Source: Balneolaceae bacterium (GTDB taxonomy: Bacteria > Bacteroidota > Rhodothermia > Balneolales > Balneolaceae). Taken from it: DNA of 64,000 bases. The notes under the pieces were generated by a model. It saw only the letters and a program-made list of their open reading frames with translations, was not told the DNA's origin and searched no databases. Both the position numbers and the translations under genes were made by a program. The stretch covers positions 1-64,000 of the forward strand of contig JAXHMK010000008.1 in assembly GCA_034521495.1 (NCBI GenBank), read 5' to 3'. Shown one piece after another: positions 17,926 through 27,479 of this stretch (its first letter is position 1; each line of letters begins with the position of its first letter).

Positions 17926-19104
17926 TCAACCGGCCATTGCCAACATCCGGTCCAAAATTCCTTCGAGCTTTTCAGCTAAATATTTTATCTCTTTTTTCGT
18001 GTTGTGCTTTCCAAAACTGATGCGAATACTCGAATTACAACGCTCCTGGCTCAATCCAATGCCGCTTAAAACGTGCGAAGGTTCCGTGGCTCCAGAGGTA
18101 CAGGCCGATCCGTTGGATACGCAAATTCCCTCAATATCCAGGTTCAGGAGTAACATTTCTCCATCCAGTCCTTTTTGATCCGGGGATAAAAATGCAACAT
18201 TCAGCACATGCGGGGCACCACCGGTTTTCGGTCCGTTGATATAAAACCGTTCGCCAAATCTTTCTTCAAGCTGTTGAATGGCAAACTCGCGGAGGGAAAG
18301 AAAGTGGCTTGCATTTTCTTCGAGCTCATCCAATGCAATTTCCATCGCTTTGGAAAGTCCCACAATTCCCGGCACATTCGAAGTACCCCCTCGTCGTTCC
18401 CTTTCCTGTGAACCGCCTTGTAGCCAGGGCTCCCATGGAGCGCCATTTTTCACATAAAGCACGCCAACACCTTTCGGACCATAAATTTTGTGCGCGCTGA
18501 TACTCAGTGCATCCATTCCAAGTTCTTTCACATCCACCGGAATTTTTCCAATGCTTTGAACGGTATCGGAATGGAATGGAACACCCTTTTCACGGCACAC
18601 CGCGGCAATCTCTTTGATAGGGTTGATGGAGCCAATTTCGTTATTCACGTGCATCAAGCTAACGATTGCAGTTTTATCAGAAATGGCTTCAGAAACTTGT
18701 TCCGCCGTGATAATCCCTGTCTCGCTCGGCTTTAGATATTTGACACTCACATCTTCATTTTCAAGAGCTTCCACCGGATGCAGAACCGCGTGATGTTCAA
18801 TCGGGGAGGTGATAATCTCTTTCTTGCCTGTTCCGGCAATCATACCTTTTATGGCGGCATTATCACTTTCCGTTCCGCCACTGGTGAAGATAATTTCCGA
18901 TGGTTCTGCGTTGAGCATCTTTGCAATATTTTCCCGGGCATCTTCAATCGCTACTTTGGAAGTGCGTCCCAACTGGTGAGCAGAGTTCGCATTCCCATAA
19001 TTTTCTTTCAGAAAAGGCATCATCGCTTCCAATACCCGGTCTTCAATTGGGGTTGTAGCAGCGTGATCAAAATAGATAGAGTCCATTTCCTTGATTTTTG
19101 GCAT
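17926..19104 (-). CDS. Cysteine desulfurase (NifS/IscS-like)
   Basis: PLP enzyme that takes sulfur from cysteine for Fe-S clusters and tRNA thiolation. YFDHAATTPIEDRV lies at the start, FTSGGTESDNAAIKG binds PLP, SISAHKIYGPKGVGV carries the PLP lysine, and the catalytic cysteine is in SNGSACTSGATEPSH. About 392 residues from the ATG complementary to 19102-19104; a second ATG at 19086 is just as plausible. No iscU, sufC or fdx lies beside it, so it may be a stand-alone NifS-type enzyme. Distinguishing IscS from NifS was not possible. Confidence 0.9.
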   Translation of the reverse strand: MPKIKEMDSIYFDHAATTPIEDRVLEAMMPFLKENYGNANSAHQLGRTSKVAIEDARENIAKMLNAEPSEIIFTSGGTESDNAAIKGMIAGTGKKEIITSPIEHHAVLHPVEALENEDVSVKYLKPSETGIITAEQVSEAISDKTAIVSLMHVNNEIGSINPIKEIAAVCREKGVPFHSDTVQSIGKIPVDVKELGMDALSISAHKIYGPKGVGVLYVKNGAPWEPWLQGGSQERERRGGTSNVPGIVGLSKAMEIALDELEENASHFLSLREFAIQQLEERFGERFYINGPKTGGAPHVLNVAFLSPDQKGLDGEMLLLNLDIEGICVSNGSACTSGATEPSHVLSGIGLSQERCNSSIRISFGKHNTKKEIKYLAEKLEGILDRMLAMAG

Positions 19105-19378
19105 TAATATCAATCCGAAAAATATCCAAAATGAACTTCAAATACAGGTGCAAATACTCTTCACCTGTCGATTGGTTTTTTCGATTGGCGAATCACAGTT
19201 TCCTACACCATGTATTCGGCACCCAAACTGGTACAAGTTTGCAACTTGGACCACTACGAATTTGCCAAAGTGGATTTGGCAGCCGAGGGAGTTTAAAAAG
19301 CGCACAAAAAACTTTCTTTTAGAGTATTTAAACCTGTATTTTTCATTAAATTAAATACGAAATTAAACAAATACCAGA
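19105..19378. other. Intergenic region upstream of pgk
   Basis: About 270 bases with no supported gene. TGGTACAAGTTTGCAACTTGGA is followed by AATTTGCCAAAGTGGATTTGGC, GC-rich ordered sequence with short inverted matches that may be a degraded mobile-element remnant. The last 60 bases before pgk are AT-rich and probably hold its promoter. Confidence 0.4.
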
Positions 19379-20572
19379 ATGGCTAAACTAACACTAAACG
19401 ATGTGGACCTGAAGGGCAAAACGGTCCTCATGAGAGTTGATTTTAATGTACCCATTAAAGATGGAGAGATCTCTGATGATAACCGAATTGTGCAAGCGCT
19501 GAAATCGATCAATTTTGTGGTTGATGCGGGTGCAAAATTGATTTTAACAAGTCACCTTGGACGACCGGGCGGCTCACCTGATCCTGAATTTAGTTTAAAA
19601 CCCGTGGCAGATCACCTCGCAACATTGGTAGATGTACCTGTGCATTTTGCGACAGATTGTATTGGTGATGTCCGCAGAGAAGTTGTTGACAATGCAAGTG
19701 AAGGTGAAATTGTTCTCCTCGAAAATGTGCGATTCCATGCCGGTGAAAAAGCAAATGATTCTGAATTTACCAAACAGCTTGCTGAAGGTGCGGATCTTTT
19801 TGTGAATGATGCGTTTGGCAGCAGTCACCGTGCGCATGCTTCTGTTGCCGGTGTTACGGAATACTTGCAGCCATCCGTTTCCGGATTCTTGCTTGAGAAG
19901 GAGATTAAATATCTTGAAGAGAGTGTGGAAAAACCGGAACGACCGTTTGTAGCCATTCTTGGAGGAGCCAAAGTTTCTGATAAAATTGGGGTGATTGAAA
20001 ACCTGCTTGGCAAAGTAGACAGCATCTTAATCGGCGGCGGAATGACCTACACTTTTTACAAAGCGAAAGGCCTGCCAATTGGAAATTCTTTGGTTGAAGA
20101 AGACAAAGTAGATCTGGCGAAAGAGCTGCTCGAAAAAGCTGAAGCAACCGGAGCTAATGTCATGCTTCCGATCGATTCAGTTGTAGCCAAAGATTTCAAC
20201 AACGATGCCGAGTATAAAGTAGTCGGTGAAGATGGAATTGAAGACGGCTGGATGGCCCTCGATATCGGTCCCGAAACGGCGATTGCATTTGGAAATACCA
20301 TCAAACAAGCAAAAACGATTGTTTGGAACGGCCCGATGGGCGTGTTCGAAATGTCGAACTTTGCCGATGGTACAATTGAGGTTGCCAAAGCTCTTGCCGC
20401 AGCTACAAAAGACGGAGCGATATCCATCATTGGCGGTGGAGATTCAGCCTCGGCAATCCGCATGGCCGGACTTGAGGATGAAGTTTCTCACGTATCAACC
20501 GGTGGTGGTGCAAGCCTCGAATACCTTGAAGGGAAGGAGTTGCCGGGTGTGGCTTATTTGACGGATAAGTGA
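19379..20572 (+). CDS. pgk: Phosphoglycerate kinase
   Basis: Glycolytic/gluconeogenic transfer of phosphate between 1,3-bisphosphoglycerate and ADP. 397 residues. N-domain substrate motifs are [13 protein letters not shown] and [10 protein letters not shown]-domain nucleotide motifs are [28 protein letters not shown] and the terminal [11 protein letters not shown]. All are intact. It stands alone; no gap or tpi gene is adjacent. Confidence 0.96.
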   Translation: MAKLTLNDVDLKGKTVLMRVDFNVPIKDGEISDDNRIVQALKSINFVVDAGAKLILTSHLGRPGGSPDPEFSLKPVADHLATLVDVPVHFATDCIGDVRREVVDNASEGEIVLLENVRFHAGEKANDSEFTKQLAEGADLFVNDAFGSSHRAHASVAGVTEYLQPSVSGFLLEKEIKYLEESVEKPERPFVAILGGAKVSDKIGVIENLLGKVDSILIGGGMTYTFYKAKGLPIGNSLVEEDKVDLAKELLEKAEATGANVMLPIDSVVAKDFNNDAEYKVVGEDGIEDGWMALDIGPETAIAFGNTIKQAKTIVWNGPMGVFEMSNFADGTIEVAKALAAATKDGAISIIGGGDSASAIRMAGLEDEVSHVSTGGGASLEYLEGKELPGVAYLTDK

Positions 20573-20614
20573 TTTTTGTGAGTGGGTGATAGGGTGATGG
20601 GGAGAGTGGGTGAA

Positions 20615-20935
20615 TTACTCCCCAATCGTCCATTGATCGGCCGATTGAACCATGTTGACAATCATTCCAAGAACATGTTCATATTTTTGGTTTAGTTCTA
20701 CGCAGGTTTCTGAAGTGATATAATTGCAGTCCCGGGCAAAATCAAGCCAGGTTTGAGTTTCGGCTGCTTCTCCTTCCGAATCCGACAATTTTGCGATAAA
20801 TGCTTTTTTATATCTTCTTTTTCTGAAGGCTTCTGCAAGATTAGCAGCCACTGACCTTGAACTTTTTCGAATTTGAGAAGTGAGAGCGTACTGTTTTTCT
20901 TTCGGAAATGCTTTAGATATTTTAAAAATCTCCAT
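20615..20935 (-). CDS. Four-helix bundle protein, N-terminally short
   Basis: Belongs to the four-helix-bundle family first seen as insertions in 23S rRNA genes (S23/IVP family): MEIFKISKAFPKEKQYALTS and IRKSSRSVAANLAEAFRKR are the family core. Usual members have 10-20 more residues at the front (an F-x-DL-x-VW start). Here an in-frame TAA sits 3 bases before the ATG, so the first helix is truncated or in another frame. Function is unknown. It sits at the left edge of the accessory island. Confidence 0.75.
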   Translation of the reverse strand: MEIFKISKAFPKEKQYALTSQIRKSSRSVAANLAEAFRKRRYKKAFIAKLSDSEGEAAETQTWLDFARDCNYITSETCVELNQKYEHVLGMIVNMVQSADQWTIGE

Positions 20936-21048
20936 CGCTTAATTGTATGAAAGCTGATAGATCAAATTTTAAAACAACTAAAACAATAATCAACGAGCAG
21001 ATAGCGTATAAATCCATTTGATTTGCTTACCATATCGCTTGTACTGGT

Positions 21049-21450
21049 TTATAGAGCAAATTCTTCAGGATGGATAGCGATGGCAGGAAATTCACGGAGA
21101 ATCTTTTTGTCAAATGTTACTAATGGCACATTTAAATCGTCAGCTAATGCTACAAATTCACAATCATATGCCGAACATGAAGAATCTGCAACAAGACTCA
21201 TAACCTGTGTTGAGTTTACTTCGAATTCATTGGCATCCATTAGCTGTTCGGCTTCTTCTGTTGCCTGCAAGACCACCGAGAATTCTAAAATTTCCTTCCG
21301 GAGATATATCGATAATACATTTCTAAATTCAGATCGCCAGAGAAGAGGGGCAATCCAATCATCATCTTTCTTAAGTACCTTATAAACCCATTCATCCATA
21401 TCGTTGGGTACCCACATGCCGGCAATCACATTCGTATCGACCACAATCAT
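21049..21450 (-). CDS. PIN-domain toxin, VapC-like
   Basis: A 133-residue PIN ribonuclease. The acidic metal-binding residues are visible in order: D5 (MIVVDTNVIAG), E41 (WRSEFRNVL), D96 (SAYDCEFVALA) and D114 (VTFDKKIL). VapC proteins cut tRNA or rRNA; the target here is unknown. Its start overlaps the end of the antitoxin gene by 4 bases. Confidence 0.88.
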   Translation of the reverse strand: MIVVDTNVIAGMWVPNDMDEWVYKVLKKDDDWIAPLLWRSEFRNVLSIYLRKEILEFSVVLQATEEAEQLMDANEFEVNSTQVMSLVADSSCSAYDCEFVALADDLNVPLVTFDKKILREFPAIAIHPEEFAL

Positions 21451-21689
21451 GGACGCCCTTGATCAATGGTTTGTTGAATTTCATCCATAGAGAGTGTGCC
21501 TTTCGCTTTTTGTTTAAGTTTTTTGGCACGGGTTATAACCTGATCAGGATCCCGGCGATTACTTTGGACTAACTTTTTCAAATAGACAATCACTTCACTG
21601 TTAATACTTCGGTGATGTAGTTCGGCCTGTTTTTTAATTTTTGCATACACTTCATCGGGGATGTCCCGGATTGTAATATTTGTAGCCAT
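21447..21689 (-). CDS. Ribbon-helix-helix antitoxin (FitA/VapB-like)
   Basis: An 80-residue protein with an Arc-type ribbon-helix-helix at residues 4-45 (ITIRDIPDEVYAKIKKQAEL, then HHRSINSEVIVYLKKL), as in FitA antitoxins. The charged C-terminus (TLSMDEIQQTIDQGRP) would bind and inhibit the PIN toxin. It is first in a two-gene operon, with a 4-base overlap into vapC, and would autoregulate its own promoter as the family does. Confidence 0.87.
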   Translation of the reverse strand: MATNITIRDIPDEVYAKIKKQAELHHRSINSEVIVYLKKLVQSNRRDPDQVITRAKKLKQKAKGTLSMDEIQQTIDQGRP

Positions 21690-21756
21690 GACGAATGAAT
21701 TTAATTTAGTTACAAAATAAAACTATAAAAAAAAGGCGATTATTACAACTAAAGAG

Positions 21757-21888
21757 GCATAACGACCTGCGGTTTAACCGGCTTGGCCTTATTGACAGGT
21801 AATGTAGTTAGAACTGGGAATTACTTTTAGCCAACAAATTTTGAACTGGCAAACAGCGGCCAATTCCGCGTTGAAACCGTTTTTAGGC
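21757..21888. repeat. attC-like imperfect palindrome upstream of the VapBC-like pair
   Basis: A 132-base element opening with GCATAAC and closing with TTTTTAGGC. The left arm (21757-21788: ...TGCGGTTTAACCGGC, TTGGCC) and right arm (21858-21888: GGCCAATTCCGCG, TTGAAACCG...) are imperfect inverse copies, ending in GGCC on both sides of a roughly 70-base centre. Size, arm bulges and end boxes resemble integron cassette sites. No integrase was seen in the window. Confidence 0.5.
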
Positions 21889-21935
21889 ATTTTTTTCTTA
21901 AGTTATTGCCCCAATAATTTCTCAAAAGTACTGGA

Positions 21936-23294
21936 ATGACAAAGAAGAAACTACCTAATTGGAAAACTTTCAAGGAAATCGGATTTATTTATACAGAGCA
22001 AGAACAAGATTATTTACATGCTATCTACACTAATCTTAATGATGAAACATGGAACCACTTCGTTCAACTTTATGGCTCTGAAAAAAGGTTTGTAGAAGCA
22101 TTTAGTAGGTTTGCATATTGGTTTGTCAAATATCAAAATGATCTGAATCAACCATTTAATCCTGTAGAATGGTTTAAGCACCAACATGATTTAGCAACCA
22201 AACTAAAAGAGGCTGTTGAAAAATCAGAGTTAGAAGTAGGGCTACAAATAATTTCAGATTTCAAAGAGAAATATGAAAATAAGGTAGTCTTTAACCTTTG
22301 GCGAAATGAGGACTATTATAAAATCATATCCAGAGATCTCTGTGAAATACTTGGAGATTTCGAAAAAAGCTGGGAGTTTCAAAAAACCAGAAAGCGAAAT
22401 CATGGTTTGCGTGAAACTTGGAGATATTTAAAGCAAATTTCTCCCAAACCATTAAGTGCAAATATCATCATTGCAAGCTTTGGTAAAAACTATTTGGGAC
22501 TTACTGATTATGGAATAAAAAATCTTACTTCCGTTGAAGTGTGTTGTTAATGAAATCCTTCAGAATTATTTTGAAGAACATGGTAATAACCCTATATATC
22601 AATTGGTAAACAAGTATAGAAAACCTATTCTGAATGGCGATAAATTTGATGATTTAAAAAAATATTTTTCTCTTAATGAAGAGTTTGAAGATTGGAAAAC
22701 TACAACATTAGAGTACTGTATAAATAATGAATCGAGTAAAGGGAATTGAAAACAGGATTTCCTCTTTTTTCTGAACCTTGGTTTAAAAATTTTGATCTAT
22801 ACGTTTCATCAGAGAATGACTACTTTCCCAATATACTCCATAAAGCTTTATCTAATTTTTTTGAAGACATGTTTAGAAAAGCGGAAAATGAGGTTAGATG
22901 TTAAACGAAAGGAATCCCCATGAATCTGCGATGAAGGTAGGAGTTAACGAAACTGCAGTTATATTAATGGAAAAAGAGTTTTTCAAGCTTTAAAATCGTT
23001 CAACATGCCACCCCGAAATGGCTAAATGGTCAGCATTTCGATATATATTTTCCAAATGAAAGAATTGCTATCGAGTACCATGGGAAGCAACATTTTGAAC
23101 CTGTAGAATTTTTTGGCGGTGAAAAGAGCTTTAAAGAGCAAAAAGAGAGGGACTTAAGGAAAGCCAAATTATCGAAAGAAAATAACTGCAAGTTGATCGT
23201 TGTTAGGAAAGGATATGATTTTGATAAAGTTAAAAAAAAATTAGCACCTATATTCAATCTTAAAAATTGCCGTGATTATCAGCTTTTTGAATAA
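21936..23294 (+). pseudogene. Broken gene with a restriction-endonuclease-like C-terminal domain
   Basis: Reading continues over three frames. 21936-22550 gives 204 residues of unknown type (TEQEQDYLHAIYTNLNDETW). The text shifts near 22540 to VVNEILQNYFEEHG, then near 22745 to TGFPLFSEPWFKNFDLYVSS, and after several stops (22902-23010) to FKIVQHATPKWLNGQHFDIY. The final part, PNERIAIEYHGKQHFEPVE plus FFGG...QKERDLRKAKL, is typical of Vsr/PD-(D/E)XK-like nuclease domains with a catalytic E-Y-x-G-x-Q-H region. At least three frame changes and several stops show true decay, not a single error. N-terminal function is unknown. Confidence 0.7.
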
Positions 23295-23782
23295 GCTCGG
23301 CTCCGATTTTTAGTTGCTCACTTCTTTCCTGATTAAATAATCTAAGTTTTGATTTTAAATCAATTTGTTCCTCGTTGATTACGGGGCAATTTTCATCAAT
23401 AAGGACAACCCAATAAACAAAAACCTTCATGTATATTGTTGGTTCATTTTTCAAGCCTTCATAATGAAAACAACACAACGCAAGTAGCTGATCATTAATT
23501 GTATCGTCAAAGTCATCTAAAATACCGTCAGGATCTTTGTCTGCATGTTTAAAAAAGTAGAAATCTTGATTAAATATTTTAAAAATTTCTTTTTGTGTTC
23601 ATCAGAAATGTTTCGTATATATAGAAGCTCGAATCTCCTTTAATCTCAGTTAAGTCACGTAATACTCTAAATGCAGCAGAACCAATTGTATGGACTACAA
23701 TAGGATCATATCCAAAAAAGTGAAGCTCAATGGCACTATCGATATGTCTTCTTGCAGATTCAATCTTTGTTATTGCTTTCAT
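23260..23782 (-). pseudogene. Frameshifted conserved hypothetical gene
   Basis: The first 67 residues (MKAITKIESARRHIDSAIEL, then FFGYDPIVVHTIGSAAFRVLRD) recall a helical family of short unknown proteins with a His-Thr 'VHT' motif. That frame stops at 23579. The remainder is in another frame: FYFFKHADKDPDGILDDFDD to EQLKIGAELIQKADNHG, ending at 23260. A single shift near 23580-23600, in a run of T and A bases, explains it. It overlaps the tail of the plus-strand broken gene by 35 bases. Confidence 0.65.
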
Positions 23783-23994
23783 AATTCAAGTATTGAGGAA
23801 ATGCCTAACATACAATTCCACGACAAATCACTTGCCGCATTTCATGTCGTAGAATATTCCATTTATGGTTTACTCGCAAAAACGATTTTTTTCAGTGAGG
23901 AAAGCATTCAGATGAAAGCCAGATCCATAATCATATAAAGTTTGGAGATTCTGAATCAAGTTCAGAATGACCTTTCTGCTGCCTTTGATTGATC
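23783..23994. other. Intergenic region with a hairpin and a REP-like copy
   Basis: No gene seen. AATTCCACGACA (23813-23824) pairs with TGTCGTAGAATATT about 25 bases on, and GCCTAAC lies just upstream, faintly attC-like. The REP-like palindrome GGAGATTCTGAATC / AAGTTCAGAATGACC lies at 23944-23972, just before the end of the beta-barrel gene. Confidence 0.5.
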
Positions 23995-26031
23995 TCAAAA
24001 CCTAACCCTCGCCTGAATCCCAAAATCACTCCTTCGATCTCCCTGAATCTCATTTAATCCGCTGCTGATGGTTCGACGATCTTCATAGATGGTGGTGGAA
24101 AGCTTCATCCAGAGTTCAAGCCAATCGGTCGGTTCGTAATTGAATAGAATGTACATCCGTTGGCCCTGATCGAAAGCATGGTGTTTGACAGCACGTAGAG
24201 CAGATCGTTTTCGAATTGATACACGCGTGAATCGTATCCTTCGGTTTCGAACATGGTGACCCTGGCGTCAATCTGAAATCGGTCGCTTACGTAGTACCGG
24301 ATATCCTGGAAAACGAGATATCCCCAACTGGTATCGCTGTTGGGTGGGGTTGCTTTTGCGAGGTCAAAACGGGTTCGCAGCCGTACGTTTGGATGAACTC
24401 GGTATTCGGCCTGGTAGCGAATCGAGCTTCGAATATCATCATCAAGAAGGCTGATTTCCCGGCCGAATTCATCTGTGGAATCGTATTCCTCTTCTCTTGT
24501 TTTGGAGCGGAAAAGCAGGTACATGTTCAAATCTGGATTGGGTTCATATTCTATCATCCCGAGCCAGTCGAACCCGGACGTAGGCTGACTTTGCAAAAAT
24601 CTCGCACCGGGAAATCGGAACTGATCGAAATAACCAGTGAGTTGAATTTGTTCGGTCAGTTCATGTTCAATTCCAATATAAAATCCCTCCTCGTTTCCCG
24701 GAGTGCCGGATTGCTCCCCGAAACCGGCGCCGAAAATGGATTGTAGCTGTTTATCATAATATCGGTAGGAGAGGGCAAGATTGGTTCGGTTTCCGACTTC
24801 AAAATCGGCCCCGGAAAGGAGTCCGTAACCGCCATTATCGGTATAGGCAAATTCTCCGAACAGGATGACATTTTGAATTAAGAACCGGTAGTCGGCAGAA
24901 TATCCTGAAAGCTCTTTGCCGGAGAAATCAAACACCTGGTAGGGTTGATTTCCTGCTTCAACGGTCATATCAAACCGATTGTGGTAGGCAGTAAGTCCAA
25001 GAAAGCCAAATGGGACACGGGCCCGGATTCGTCCGCCAAAGGTTTCCTGCCCAAGATTATTTCGGCGGCCCACCTCATTTTGTGTTCGGTGATAGCCGGT
25101 TTCTGTCGGAAAGTTTACCACGTTCTCTTCAATGAGACTGGCCGTTCGATTGCGGTTGGAGTAAAAACCACTCACTTGAATCTGATCGCCATACGTAGCC
25201 GCAATACCGCGAAAACCAATCGCTTCCTGGGCAGAGGTGAATGGGCGAATTCCCCGCTCATTTTTTGATACGCCGTTGGTCACATCGCGTCCTTTGCCAA
25301 AAGCTCCGCCACTCCAAAGTAAGCAAGCCCTGACCAAAGGAAATACTGTAGTCGCCAATCACCAAATCCTGCAAATTCCCAACATCATTCACGCCGATGT
25401 GCCAGGATGTATAATCAAAATCGGTGGGACCGGAAAGTGGTTCACCGGGATCTTTATCCTGGGTAATATTCAACGAGAGATGGTTGCTGGTATATCGAAA
25501 TCGCTGGTAGTATTTTGCCGGGCTGCCCAGGTATCCGCCCATCGAATCGGGGCGGGCGTATCCTTCCTGCTCCTGGAGTGTTCGTTGATATCGGGTGAAG
25601 CCCTCAAAACGCCCGTTATTCGTCCAGTAATTTGGGTTTAGATAAAGATCCCGGCTCAATTCCATTCCGGTTCCAACAGTGATGTAGGGACGAATTCGGC
25701 TGAGAGTTGCCGGTCCGATTCCGGGTACATTGGTGAGATCATCAACGGTAGAAAAGGGTACCTGATTGGATCGATATTGAACAATTCCCTGAGCGAGACG
25801 GAAATTCAATCCCGGAATCTGCATCAAATCATCTACAGACGCCCGATTGATGTTAATTGGGTTATTGGCAAGGCTCTCAAGGAACTCAACCAGTTCTTCG
25901 AGGTCCAGGTCAGATTCTTCGGGATCGATCTCTTCAATCGCTTCTTCAAGATCGCGTTCTATTTGCGTTCGAACGGTGTCAGCTTCCTGGGCAAAGGATT
26001 CAAGTGGAAGAAGAGTACCGAGAAGAAACAA
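23995..26031 (-). pseudogene. Helix-hairpin-helix plus outer-membrane beta-barrel protein with two frameshifts
   Basis: One gene in three frames. 26031-25322 encodes a signal-like leader ending SFAQEAD, an acidic stretch, then two helix-hairpin-helix motifs (NINRASVDDLMQIPGL; STVDDLTNVPGIGPATLSRI), followed by barrel-like strands to YSISFGQGLL. An extra A near 25320 shifts frame; LLWSGGAFGKGRDVTNGVSK continues. A missing T near 24173 shifts again to FDQGQRMYILFNYEPTDW, ending in the outer-membrane type GIQARVRF with terminal Phe at 23998. Total about 678 residues. The start is not certain: TTG 26031 leaves a leader without positive charge, and the frame is open back to a TGA near 26100. The role is unknown. 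Confidence 0.75.
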
Positions 26032-26350
26032 GAGGCAGAATAATAAACTTGCCAGAAGATCTTCCCTTGAAAATAGTTTGCGTTGTGTCTGTTGTGCCCA
26101 TCAAAATAATAGTTTTTAACGACATAAAAAATGTCGAGTCCTTGCCAACGTTGCGAATGATCTTATTACTCAATCACTCCTGAGAATATAAATTATGAAC
26201 TTCCTAAAACCTGAAGCTTTTAAAAAGAAGAAATAGCGAGTTGATGAGCATTTACACAAAAACTCACCAACTCAATAACTCACAAACTAATCAACTCACC
26301 AACTCACAAACTATCCAACTCATCAATCAAAAAATAAATGCTCTAAATTA

Positions 26351-27478
26351 TTATGTTGCCGGATTCATAGCAGGCTCAGGTGCCTCTTCCTCATCCAGTT
26401 CTTCTTCTGTTTTTCGTCGCCAATAGTTGGCAAGAGTCGAACCTGAAATATTCATCCAGGGGCCAAAAATTGCCGGCGCAAGACCAACGGTTGCCAGTCG
26501 GCCCATCTCTTGGGCAAGCCCGGAGGCCATTCCGCCATTTTGCATTCCTACTTCAAATGCAATGGTACGGCATGATTTTTCATCCATACCAACAAGACGG
26601 CATCCCCAATATCCAAACAGGTATCCAAGAGCATTGTGAATCACAGCTGCAAGAATCAGCAGAAGACCGATTGAAACCAGTGAGTCGCGACCAGCCGCGG
26701 TAATTACAGCAATAATAAAGGCAATCCCAGCCATGGATACGACCGGCATAATATCATCCAGCCATTTGATTTTTCCATGCAGAAAGTGATTAAACAACAA
26801 TCCAAGCACAATTGGTAGAATAATCATATTCAGGATGCTGATCATCATTCCATAGGTATCAATCGGCACAAACTGACCGGCCAGGAGCTGCATCAAATAG
26901 GGAGTAGCCAATGGTGATAACATGGTTGAAACGGCCGTGAGCGTAATAGACAATGCAAGATCTGCTTTTGCGATAAAGGCCATTACATTTGAGGCCACAC
27001 CGCCGGGACAGGAACCAATCAATACAACTCCGGCAGCAACTTCGGCCGGAAAACCAAAACTCAAGGCGAGGCTTATTCCAACAACCGGCATGATGGTGTA
27101 TTGGCAAATGATACCTACACCCACACCTTTTGGTTTTTTGAATACGCCTTTAAAATCCTGCATGCTCAATTGAGTTCCCATCCCAAACATAATGAGCTGG
27201 ATAAGCGGAACAATCAGGTTGCTAAGGTCATAACCTCCCCAGGATGTCATGTATTGCGGATAAAACATAGAGAATGTTACGGCCGCAAATATCCAGAGGG
27301 AGAAGGCGAAGGATTTAAAGAGGGTCTCTGTGCCTCTCACTCCTATTGCCAGTGAGATAAACATACCGGTTGTGAACACAGCCATTAATGGGGAACTGCT
27401 GTCCACAAACAGCATGACGATCATACCGATGAAGCAAATCAGACTCAGCCAAAGAAGTGATTTCAAAACAGATTTCAT
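26351..27478 (-). CDS. Bile acid:sodium symporter (BASS) family transporter
   Basis: A membrane transporter with 9-10 predicted spans, about 375 residues from the ATG complementary to 27476-27478, 1 base after the stop of the preceding gene. BASS motifs include LIMFGMGTQLSMQDFKGVF and VVLIGSCPGGVASNVMAFIA (the cation-binding crossover), and NGGMASGLAQEMG. Members carry bile acids, pantothenate, pyruvate or other organic anions with sodium. As it follows a mandelate-racemase-like and an RraA-like gene, it may import the sugar acid or ring acid those two act on. The C-terminus is acidic (EEELDEEEAPEP). Confidence 0.88.
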   Translation of the reverse strand: MKSVLKSLLWLSLICFIGMIVMLFVDSSSPLMAVFTTGMFISLAIGVRGTETLFKSFAFSLWIFAAVTFSMFYPQYMTSWGGYDLSNLIVPLIQLIMFGMGTQLSMQDFKGVFKKPKGVGVGIICQYTIMPVVGISLALSFGFPAEVAAGVVLIGSCPGGVASNVMAFIAKADLALSITLTAVSTMLSPLATPYLMQLLAGQFVPIDTYGMMISILNMIILPIVLGLLFNHFLHGKIKWLDDIMPVVSMAGIAFIIAVITAAGRDSLVSIGLLLILAAVIHNALGYLFGYWGCRLVGMDEKSCRTIAFEVGMQNGGMASGLAQEMGRLATVGLAPAIFGPWMNISGSTLANYWRRKTEEELDEEEAPEPAMNPAT

Positions 27479-27479
27479 A

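Noticed and set aside
23805-23880. Second attC-like site (GCCTAAC and a hairpin)
   Set aside because: Only the inner 12-14 bases pair; the outer boxes do not match.
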